Shown one piece after another: positions 1-10,500 of a DNA stretch of 31,535 nt (positions within the stretch are counted from its first letter, which is position 1; every line of letters begins with the position of its first letter). The notes under the pieces are model-generated. The model did not search any database. It worked only from the letters and a program-made list of their open reading frames with translations, and was not told the DNA's origin. Source of the DNA: Chara braunii (lineage: Eukaryota; Streptophyta; Charophyceae; Charales; Characeae); NCBI GenBank assembly GCA_003427395.1, contig BFEA01000253.1, forward strand, positions 814,482-846,016, given 5' to 3'. Both the position numbers and the translations under genes were made by a program.

Positions 1-32
<32 letters not shown>

Positions 33-478
33 CCGGAAAAAAAAATGTTGTGTAGAATTGAAATACAAACGACTTTTGGCCGAGGGTCGCATTATAACTC
101 CTCACAGAATCAGAGAAAAAAAAGAACGTAACAGGATCACACACAGGCACCCCCCTTTAAAGTTTAAAACCCTTTAGCCCCTTTAAACCAAGTTATACCC
201 CCCTCCCACCCCCTTGACAGCCAACTCGCAAAAAAGGAAATGAGCCCGGATTTGGGGTCCTCTAGGAGAGCGCAGAAAACCAAAAAAAAACGAAAACAAT
301 TTTTTTTATTTTTTTTTATTTTTTTTTTCGCGCCCGGGTTCCCCAGTCGTGAGGCCTCCCCGAGCGTCACGCCAGGGTGCCCGGCCGGGCAGGACCGGCC
401 CGGCGTAAGAATATTCCTAGATTTTTACTACTTACTCATTGTCTGTGGGGCGAAAATTGATTACCACCCACAGCCTGT

Positions 479-917
479 CCTTGCAGTCAAATCCAATTGA
501 TTGTAATTCCAATGTAATCCAATTCAAATTAATCCAAGATTCCAAACTGATTCCAATCCAGTCCGGTTTGATTCAGTTCACTGAATCAATGCTGAATCCG
601 ATCCGGGTAGATCAATCAATTAAATAATTTAAATTCAATCAGATCCAACATCCTATCCAACCCGATCCGATCGGAAAAACTAAACTGACCACATTAGATT
701 GGATTGGATTGGATTGGATTGGATTGGATTGGATTGGATTGGATTAGATTGGATTGGATTGGGTAGGATAGGATAGGATGTTGGGTCGGATTGAATTTGT
801 AAATGATTGACCTACCTGGATCAGATTCAGCACTGAAAGAATTTTTGTGAAGACTAAACTGAGCCGGATAAAATTGGATTGGATTGGATTGGATTTGACT
901 TGACTGCAAGGGTAGGA
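479..917. repeat. Imperfect inverted repeat with a (GGATT)n loop
   Basis: The left arm (about 479-664) and right arm (about 765-917) are imperfect reverse complements. TTGCAGTCAA near 483 pairs with TTGACTGCAA near 900. Left 588-620 (CTGAATCCGATCCGGGTAGA) pairs with right 803-832. Left 640-664 (ATCCAACATCCTATCCAACC) pairs with right 763-786. The loop is a GGATT pentanucleotide tract (about 697-767) that drifts into GGATA. The short unit thus switches strand across the centre of symmetry. Confidence 0.7.
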
Positions 918-1017
918 TGTGGCTGGATTTGGTGGTGGGATGGAAGAAGGATTCGATAAGATCGCATTCATTCCGCAAGGATGGGAAATTGATTGAGAGG
1001 GTTGGTCAATTAACTTA

Positions 1018-1282
1018 CTGCGTGATTCAATTTGATTGATTCAGAATAGAGTTCGTCGATTGATTGGATAACCAACTGATTGATATACATGGGAGTTGCT
1101 TGATTGATTGATCAATCGACAAATGGGATTGCACTGGATCTGCAACGACTGGATTGGATTAATTGGTTGGAGGATTTGATTGATTTGATGTGATTAATTG
1201 ATTTGACTGATTGATCGACTGACTGACTGATCAACTGATTGATTGGTTGATTGACTGATTGACTGACTGATTGATTGATTGG

Positions 1283-1314
<32 letters not shown>

Positions 1315-1660
1315 CTGAATAATTGACTGATTGACTGAATGATTGGTTGACTGATTGATTGGCTGGTTGCTTGATTTGATTGACTGAATGATTGATTGAT
1401 TGATTGATTGACTGATTGATCAACTGATTGATTGGTTGATTGACTGAATGACTAACTGATTGATTGATTGACTGACTGATTGACTGATTGACTGATTGAC
1501 TGATTGACTGATTGGTTGATTCGTTGATTGGTTGATTGGTTGATTGGTTGATTGGATGATTCGACGATTGACTGACTGGTTGATAGGGTGATTGGTTGAA
1601 TCGATGGATTGATGATTAATTGGACGACTGACTGGTTGTCGGTGGATAAAAGGGTGACTC
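1018..1660 (+). repeat. Degenerate GATT/GACT tetranucleotide minisatellite
   Basis: Hundreds of bases are built from TGATTGATTGACTGA-type words (for example 1261-1320 and 1380-1550), with occasional GGTT variants. Open frames on the opposite strand here translate to repeated INQS/VNQS and are low-complexity artefacts. Confidence 0.9.
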
Positions 1661-1955
1661 GACTGCATCAGATTCACAATCACCTTCATGTGCCCGACAA
1701 TAGTGACAGGATAGTCCGTTAAGAAAATTCACAAATCAATAATTATTAAATTGGTTGCTAAACTTAGATTATGCAACTTTTCAACCCAAACGGAAGTCCC
1801 GGGTCGAAGTCAAGAAAATTGACAAATTACTAAATTAGGAAATTAATAAAATTAAGAAACAAAATGAAATAAACTTCGCCCACAGAACATAAAAATTTCC
1901 AAAAAAACATGGATATCGGTCATAGGACTCGTAACAAAAATGAGAGACACGATAC

Positions 1956-2048
1956 CAACCAAGGGTCCTGATGCAGAAAGCGCATGGCTGCCTTGTATGC
2001 CTGATTGAACATGTGCAGGTACTCGTCATCTCCCAGCAGCAAGTGGGC
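1956..2048 (-). CDS. EDEM-like exon G (last in window)
   Basis: A 93-bp, 31-codon exon after acceptor tgtgtgtgccag. It encodes LLLGDDEYLHMFNQAY and ends HQDPWL, matching YLLFGD-EYL-MF-EAY---M-YL--DPWY of EDEM proteins. I placed the donor at TTG followed by gtatcg. A donor six bases earlier in transcription (gttggt after CCTTG) is possible but would break the DPW motif and the phase. The next expected block (VNM, then a PGLQVL-type segment) is not recognisable in 1-1955 and must lie beyond the left edge. Confidence 0.9.
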
Positions 2049-5000
2049 CTGGCACACACATTACAATGGATCAGCTATCCTTCAAACCGCCTCCAATTCC
2101 AGGAGAGACCCAACACCTCCCAATCTTGGGGGCAAACTCTTTGTCATCAATCTTGCAGGCGAAATTCTGTCAACGACATTCTGCATTTGTCGAAAGACTC
2201 AAAACCACCTCCCAATCTTGGGGGAGAAAATCCCTCCACGATGTTCGCCGTTTCTAAAAACCACCTCCACTTCCAGGAGACCCAACACGCAATGTTTTCA
2301 ACGGTGTATGAAACTGCCACTAATCAGAAGAGGCATGAGCATGCGTCCTACATGCTGTATCACTCAGTTGAGGCAGAACATCAGCGAGCGTCTTACCTTG
2401 AGAAGATACTCGTAGAACGAGTCAATGCTAGTGCCGATTCCAGCATCCTGCCACACATGCACAAATACTCTTTACATATTAGCAAACAGAGCTCGCGGAA
2501 GAGCATTAGAAATAGCATTAGAAATATTCGCACCTACAATTGTACCACTCTTATTTGTTAGTATCGCACTACTATGTCTACTATTTCTGTGTAACTTATA
2601 GACAATAATCATAGGCATTTAGTACACAGAGCTTCCGTTCAAGGAAAGCCCAGATTCCATAATGGCGCTCAGATACATCAAGAGAAGTCCATTATAATGA
2701 ACTTATGACAACCCGAGAGCCCAGATTCCTACTGTCTTTACCTGAAAATAATGCTCGGACATTATATTGAACTTACCTAGGCTACCAGAGTGGCCCAGGG
2801 ACCAGCTGCATGACTGGGCCAATAAAAAAAGGAAAGAAAAGAAAAGGGAAATATATATATATTCGCTCCGCCTTAAAGCCTTGCTTCCTATTGTCATTGC
2901 CATTGTAGCACGTGTGTAGCCCAGCCCATAAGGGCCATGCGGACTTGACGTCATCCCCACCTTCCTCCAGTATATCGCCATTGGAATGATTTTAGGAGCA
3001 GCTTATTCCATTTGATAGATACCTTTGTTTGCATGTAGTGTCGTATTATATATATATTCAGCCTCCTGATGAGTCGGTGAAACTCCGACGAAACAGTTTG
3101 TCACAGCCCCTCGTTTGTTGTTCTCTTCTCCCTCTCTGCCTACGGTTTACCGGGCAGTTCTATTTGACGATATATATATTGTCACATGAATATCAGAGCG
3201 CAAAAGCGAAAAAAAGAAAAAAAAGAAAAAATGAATTCATTTTTTTATCTTCTTCCTTACAACTCCCCCTGTTCAGAACCTCTTGCGTACAAGGCCGCCC
3301 GTGTGTCGTATCGACCCACTTGCATATATAATATATATCGTCAAACAGAGCTGCCCGGTAAACCGTAGGCAGAGCGAGAGAAGAGGACAACAAATGAGGG
3401 GCTGTGACAAACTGTTTCATCGGAGTTTCACCAACTCATGAGGAGGCTGTATATATTTAGTTTTTATATTTTTAATCCGGTAAGGAAGTTTTATGTTACC
3501 CTGAGGCAAAAGTTGTGAAGTCTATTTTTCCTCATAACATAGTTCATTTTCGGGTTTTAAATTTTAATATCATTTTATGGATTTTTTTTTTTTTTTTTTC
3601 TTGTGCTGGGACCTTCCCTGGCCGTTGCCCGGCCGGGCCACCTGGGCATCCAAGGTGACTCGGACGCCCCAGTTGGTAGCCCAGGAACTTACCCTAAAAA
3701 ACGTGGTATATATAGTATATACTATATAGTATAGACCTTTTTACCCAGTTTTATTCTAATATAATTCCCCTTCGAATTTAACACTCACACCTTATATTCG
3801 AATAGAACGCCCGTGCATGGTATTTCAATCTGGCATATATTTTTAACTCGATTTTTTTATTTTTTTTTCAAATATAATCATTATAATGCCCTTTTGAATA
3901 TAATGCCTGCGTTTTCAATTCACATAGCCTGCAGCCTACATTCAAATAGCACACCCAGGCCTTATATTTGAATTTGGCATCGGTACAATGCCCTGTGCAG
4001 GGGGTTCATAGGGATTTCAACTTCAGACGGGTGTGCTTACCAGGTGAAGTGTTTTCTCGGCCAAGCCTTGTTTGCATCACAATTCTACACAACATTTTTT
4101 TCCCCCCTTTTATGAAAGGGGTTGATATATTTTTTTGTTCTCTTAAATTTGGACCCTCACCGAAAGTGCTTAACCCAGGCATTGTAAACGAATTAAATAC
4201 ACACTACTGTCTTAACCCCAAAACAGCGTACATACATTGTATTTGATTACAACGTCCGTGCATTGTACAAGAAATATTCGGGTGCAACTTTTCCAGGGCA
4301 AAGGTAAGAAAAAAATAATGCAAAAAATACGAAAAATAAGCAAAAGGGGTAGCATGGTATCTGTCCTGGCAGGCCAAGGTCCCAGGTACTTGGGTCGCCG
4401 TCTGTCGCAGTCAGGTCCCCGCCAAACACTCTCTGCCTGGGCAGGCCGTTGCAAGGAGGACTGGATTTCCTGCCTGTATTTGGATGCGCTTGGGGACAGG
4501 TGCAGAAAATCGCAGAACCCTTCGATGGGCTCCCCCACCCAATCGAAGAAGTTAGGGTTTTGACACCTGTCCGGTACATTGTATTTTACTTATAATTTAG
4601 GCTATGTTCTACTAAAAAAAAATAACGCGATTTTACAGAAGCCATTTTTCAGATGTGACTTCAATAGAACCTACGTACGTTGTTGTCTTCGGGTTAAGAC
4701 AGTAGGCATTATATTTGTACATTGTGGGGGCATATGTCGCACAGAGATGGAGCTGGTCCGTACATCCAATCAGTCCTTATGCCTAGCCCATGCTGCCTAT
4801 GTAAAGGCATATGAATGTGTCTAAAAAAAAAAAGGAAAAAAAAAAAGAAAAAGAAAAAAAAACAGTCTTGCCGCTAGGCAGGGTGATACGAGCACCCCCC
4901 CCTCCCCCCATGCTTGGTAATGAAAAAAATAGAAATAAATTAAAAAAGGAAACCAGTCTTGCCGCTAGGCAGGCTGATACGAGCAACCCCCCCCAATGCC

Positions 5001-7505
5001 AGGTAATGAAAAAAGTATATTTTTCTTAAGACCCGAACAAGGATAACATTCCTCAAAGGGCTGCCGAATTCCCACAAAGAGAAGACGCTCACAGAAGGAA
5101 GGAGAGAGAATCCATGGCAGGAAGAAGGTAGCAACCGTGAATTAAGTTCGATGCTGATCGCCCATGCACTATGGGTCAATGGACTGCTCAGTTACTGATG
5201 TCCCAAAGGGGAGTTGATTGCCAAAGAGAGGAGAGAAAAAGCCAACGCAAGAAGGCAACAAATGAGAGCTGAGATCAACACTGATCGCCCCATCCTAATG
5301 GCTGAATGTTACACTCAGGAAGCTCTTCAATAAACAGATCGGGAGTTCAAATCTTGATGAATAATATAGAAACTAATCCCGGTTTTTCTCTTTTCGTTCA
5401 GTGCCAATAATCCAACCACTGACCGTAAACACGCCAACTTCCGCTTGTATTTATTGTCACACACTAGCAACACGAAAAATGCACGCTGCATAACAAATGA
5501 AGAAAAGAGCTAACAGCATGCCCTCACAAGGTCCAGACATAGCGAGGACATGGCTATGATCGTAAACACACAGTCCACTTGTATTTATTGGCACATGCTA
5601 CCGACACGAAAATTGCACGCCGCATATAACAAATGAGAGCACTTTCTTGATTCCATGGGTGGTGGTGCACGGCCGTTCTGCATTGGTGGAATGATTTGTC
5701 TTCTGTTTTAAAAAGGAGTCGAAAAAGAAGAAGAAAAGGGCAAAGAGCAGACGGCAGACTGAGATCTTCCTTTTTCTCTTCACCGGTTCACCCCTTTCTT
5801 TGCAAATCGTTCTTTTTCTTTCTTCTTCTGGCTCTTGCACAGATTCACAGATTCTCGTTCCTTTCCATTTTCTGCTTTCTCTTTTTACTGTGCAAGGGTT
5901 GCCACACCAGCATGGTGGCCTAAGGAGGCTAATTGCAGCCAATTTTTTTTTATTTTTTTTTATTTTTCCTTAGATAGTTGCTATGTTACTACTTTTGGCG
6001 GCAGAAGATTCGGGTGAAGATCCACGCACCTTGTGTGTCCATTCCCCTGTGAAGACGTTGATATGCCCACCAACCAAACCGAGAGAGGAACGCTGCGCCC
6101 ACAACCCCCGAACTGCATTCTTCGCAGCTTCTTCAAATACTGTTTCAGCAACAAATCCAGGGAACATCAAACTCAGCAAGCAACTCCAACCTCGCACGAA
6201 TATGACCACGATCATAGCCAAGTTCATGCTGTGTTTCAGCAACACATCCAGGGAACAGCAAACTCAGCAAGCAGCTCCAACCTCACACGAATATGACCAC
6301 AATCATAGCCAAGTTCATACTGTGTTTCAGCAACAAATCCGTCAGTTATCAAACTCAGCAAGCAGCTCCAGCCTCACACAAATACGACCAATCATCGCCG
6401 AGTTCACACTGAGAGGAACTCCCAAATCGATAATCCAGTGAGCAACTTCAACATCTAGTAAACTCAATCTCAACAACCAGTTCGTGGCAGGCTACATTGC
6501 ATTTTTTCCAGCGGGCACGGGAGCAAATGAAGCTTCCGAAACCCACATCCACAGTTTGCCTGTTCAGCAAATCAGTTTGTGCAAACCAGCTAGCAAGGCT
6601 GATAACGTTTTTTTTTCTTTTTTTTTGGGACCATTTCTCGATTTTTGCCATGCTAATCTTCTCTGTACCGTTCCAATTTTAAGGGATGTCCTCGAAAAGT
6701 CGGAGGACTTTTCTCCATTCCATCTAGCGCCCTGCGATTGTAATCATTTTCACACTCTGATAGTTGGATAAAGAAAAAAAAGAAGCTTGTGCCTACTGGA
6801 CCCAAGGGGGAGTACCTGGGGGTGTGCAAAATTCTGAGCATCCCTACTTAGTACTTTGACAGTTTACAACATTGATTTCTGGCGGCCAAAAAAAACAACA
6901 ACGAAAAAAAAAAAGCACGCTGCTTAGTTCACTCCGCATCAGGGATTTTAATTTTTTTTAATGACAAAAATGAATTCGCCCATAAAATGTGTTCCGCACC
7001 AAACCGTATGCATTTTTCAGTCAACGTCGACGTTTCTGGCTGGACAAGGCCAGGGGAGTTCTTTTTTTTTTTTCAGCACGTCCGAACTGGTGGTTTAAGA
7101 GAAAAAGAAGGAAGGAATTGGCAAGGAATCTGCAGACTGTTCATGCTCCAAGAAGCAATGAGTCCACAGTTACACACACACACACAAAAAAAAAAACTAC
7201 AGCTTCATCCTGGCGAAGCCTTCGGAACAGATAGAGCGGTCGCAAAATGTGGTGTTGTAATTGGGAAGGCGTGGATGACCGGTAAAGGAAATGCAGTACT
7301 GTCACTGGCATGCAAAATAACTATCTCATGGCGACTGAGGCAAGACCGATACTTTCCACATCATCTGGCAGTGAGGCCACATCTTCCCAATACAGAACAG
7401 CAGATTACAAAGAAGCCAAGTAAAGCCAGTGGAGCTATGCCCGCACACATGGAAATGTCGATGAGATATTCGGGATCGAAGTGAGTATCCGTCCACAGAT
7501 CTCAT

Positions 7506-7591
<86 letters not shown>

Positions 7592-10500
7592 GGCTGCCTT
7601 TTTCCCTTTCTTCCTAGTCCATTGCCTCCCTTCTGCCTGGCCAATTCCGTCTTTCAACTTGTGCCCTCCATACCCCCTCCCGATCTTCCCCCCATCAATC
7701 CGATTTTCACCATCCGATTCTCCCCAGACTCTCCTAGTCCTGCGTCTGTCGCCTCTCTCTTCCCGCCATCCTCGCCCCTTTCTTTCCTCCGTTGGGATGC
7801 TCTTCGAGCTCTATCCTTCAACACTCGACGTGGCCCGTTCTTCAACACTCGACATGGCCCCTGCTGATCTGGTATGTCCTTTCCTCTCTTCCTTTGTCTG
7901 TCGCTCTCTCTCTTCATTGCTCTCTCTCCATCACCTGCATATCCGCATTAACCCTATCCCTCTCGTGATTGAGGCCGTTCGGATTTGCCCTGCTCTCTCC
8001 TTTCCTTACCCGTTCCCTCCCCGGCGCTCTGAGATGTGCCTTGCAATCTCTTTTTCCCCACCTTGTCGGGATCCCCCTACACGACCTGCATTCCTACCTT
8101 GTTGCCTTGGCCTACTTTCCCCTGCACTTCACTCAGTTCCCCACCCTCACCCTGATTGTCTGGCATTCCAACTTTCTCCTCCTCTCGATCCGCATCCTGA
8201 TTGGCACCCTCCCAATCGGCACTGCCCATCCCCTTTGAGTCCCCGACCTACAACCTCCTCCCATTTACTTTAGGTCCCTCCTCGGCGTCTTCCTCCTCCA
8301 CAGCCTCCTTAACGCTCGCAATCTTATTGTACATGCTTCACCTTATCCCAGTGGCTCTCCTTCTGTGTCCTCTGTCGTCGCATCCTCTCCTGACTGACCA
8401 AATCCCGGTCCTCTCATCCTCCTGATCCGACATCCTTACCATCCCCCTTCGTCCCTCTCCTGCTACGCCAGCCTCTCAAGATATTTCGATGGTGACCTTC
8501 TCCTGACCGCCTGACCAGGCACTTGACCTCCCCCTAGTGTCCTTCTCCCCCTGCCTCTCGGCATGCACAATATGATCCCCACCTACTGCTTCCAATAGGG
8601 GTTGTGGCAAAAACGCTGTCCCACTTGCAACATGGCAGCCCCATAAAAAATGGAGTTGCAGCCCTAGACGTGGATGAAGAGAGAAGGGAAGGAGGGAGGG
8701 AGGGAAGGGGAGAGAGAGAGGGGGTGCACTTCGCGCACGCTGGATGAACCCACCTATTTGGTTTCGGGGCCGAGTGTGAACAGAACCCTCCACCTCTTTG
8801 CTCACCACAGCGCCTGGAGAGAGGAGGGTGGCTGGGAGGGAGGGAGAGAGGGAGGGAGGGAGGGAGGGAGGGAGGGAGGGCTCTGGTACCGAAATGTTCA
8901 CAACGCGCCACATCTTCAGGCACAACACCCAAGGGACAGACCGGCGGCGGACGTTAATGCGAGGGAATATCTCGCATCGCCCGTGCTTCGTTTTCCAATT
9001 GTTGTCGATGTCATTGCCCTATCCTGGGCAAGAAAGTGACACGATCGAGGCATTGCTGGGGGAAGCGGGGGGAGAGAGGTGGGAGGGAGGGAGGGAGGGA
9101 GGGAGGGAGGGAGGGAGGGAAAATGCACACCTATTTCCTTTCTGGGTCGAGTGTGAGTGGAAGTCTTCACATCTTCAGGCACAACACCGCAGGTACAGAC
9201 ATTTGCCCGCCTTCTGCATATGGGCAACGCTTGAACGGAAACACCCAGTGCTACCATGAGAGAATAACTACATGTCGGGATTTCCGTTCTCGACAGGGCC
9301 CACCCCCTCGCCTTGCCGCACCACCTCGCTCCGCTACTCCCCATATGTGCAAAATTCGAATGAATGAATCGTCCGCTAGATCATGGAAACATACACCCAT
9401 ATTTTATGTCTTTTGTGCATATGAAGAATAGTGGGGCGAGGCCCACAGAGAAAAACTGCAGCAGTGTATGTTTCCCTATTCTAGGGGAATGTTCATTCTC
9501 ATTTTTGCCTTTTGCTGGCCGGTGCGGCGAGGGCACGGCTACAATCCCCGATAGGGCAAAAAAAAGAAAGGGAAAATGGCAAAACGAAACAAACAAAGCG
9601 CACACGAACGAACGAATGCAATTGGGATACCAGGCCTCGCCACAGTACTCACCATATAGCAAAAATGAGAGTGAATCTTCCATTCTCAAAGTGAGTTGTA
9701 CACCGCCTCCATTTTTTTTCTCCCTTTTTCAAGCCCATCATTAGTTCGGTTTCCCCTTTTTTTTTGTGGTTTGTGCGGCCTATAATTTATTCATTTCCGT
9801 TACTGGCAGTTCGCGCGACCTGTAAATTCCGTTGGCCACCGCTTCAGTCGTGTGTTCCCCTACAGCGTTGATAGATGCCGGAAACGCACCGCTTATCGGA
9901 CGGCCCACCTCAAAGAATGGGCACAGTCTACGTCGGACCATAGGAACTTTAATAGAATGTAGTAGATTTTACCATACAGTGCCTAGGGATCAAGCAAAGG
10001 GTTCGGAAGAATGACAGTTCAGGGTTGACCCCTTGCACTGCTACGTTACGGGTCGGGATGTTGCCTTCATCGGCTCAGGGGACCTGGACGAGATTACAAG
10101 CGACATTCGCTTTGGGGTCATGGATCACAGCTTAGGGTTTCCAGATCGGCAACCAAGGACGAGGGCTTTGGGTGGGTGTTTATGTCTATAGCTGAATGAC
10201 TTAGAGATAAGATTCACGCAGCGTCGAGGTTTAGGGATTGCAGTTCAGGGTTTAGGTATTTGGATTGATGGATTGACTTTCAGGCTTCGCAACAGACATT
10301 CACGCAGCCATGCTCAAACGCACCTGGGTTTCCAGTCAATCGGCTGAGCATTCCAAACTCCAGGGCCAAGGTACCCCCACCAGCTGTTGAAGTGACCTAC
10401 AAAGTGATGATAAAGTCAGATTTCCACCACACCACAAGACAATAAAAGGTGCCACAGACCCGAATGCCACGCGATGATGTCACATCTTGCAATTTCATTT

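Larger units (their letters stand above)
1..1955. other. Intron of the EDEM-like gene (open ended), simple-sequence rich
   Basis: Apart from the repeats listed separately, this stretch holds poly(A) at 1-29, poly(T) blocks at 299-328 and a GC-rich patch at 330-405. I find no exon with GH47 resemblance here. Open frames in it come from low-complexity DNA. Confidence 0.6.
3041..3452. repeat. Foldback pair of hammerhead-like units with (TA)n
   Basis: The left arm (about 3041-3178) and right arm (about 3313-3452) are inverted copies of one ~140-bp unit at roughly 90 percent identity by eye. Shared words include AAACAGTTTGTCACAGCCCC, TGCCTACGGTTTACCGGGCA and TTTGACGATATATAT. The loop (3179-3312) is unrelated. 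Each unit is bounded by TA tracts on both sides. The insertion is nested within the 2777-3684 element. Confidence 0.85.
2769..3692. mobile_element. Non-autonomous DNA transposon, CTAGGCTACC family, 8-bp TSD
   Basis: Perfect 8-bp direct repeats GAACTTAC at 2769-2776 and 3685-3692 flank a 908-bp element. The ends are inverted repeats: CTAGGCTACCAGAGTGGCC on the left, and CTGGGCTACCAACTGGGGC read inward from the right. The interior is AT-rich and non-coding. Near the right end is a GC-rich patch (GCCCGGCCGGGCC) preceded by a T-tract, shared with the copy at 17362-17640. An inverted pair of hammerhead-like units sits inside (3041-3452). An 8-bp TSD is what hAT-type transposases make, so that superfamily is my inference. 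Confidence 0.8.

Noticed and set aside
697-780. Telomeric repeat
   Set aside because: GGATT is not a telomere unit known to me for plants or algae (TTTAGGG or relatives), and the tract is short, interrupted and inside a gene.
1112-1689. Asn/Gln/Ser-repeat proteins on the minus strand
   Set aside because: Direct translation of the GATT/GACT minisatellite.
6128-6400. CRISPR-like array
   Set aside because: Three contiguous 91-bp units without spacers in a eukaryotic intron; an ordinary tandem duplication.
7659-8273. 204-codon Pro/Ser-rich plus-strand frame
   Set aside because: Produced by the C/T base bias of the region; no domain and no conserved pattern.
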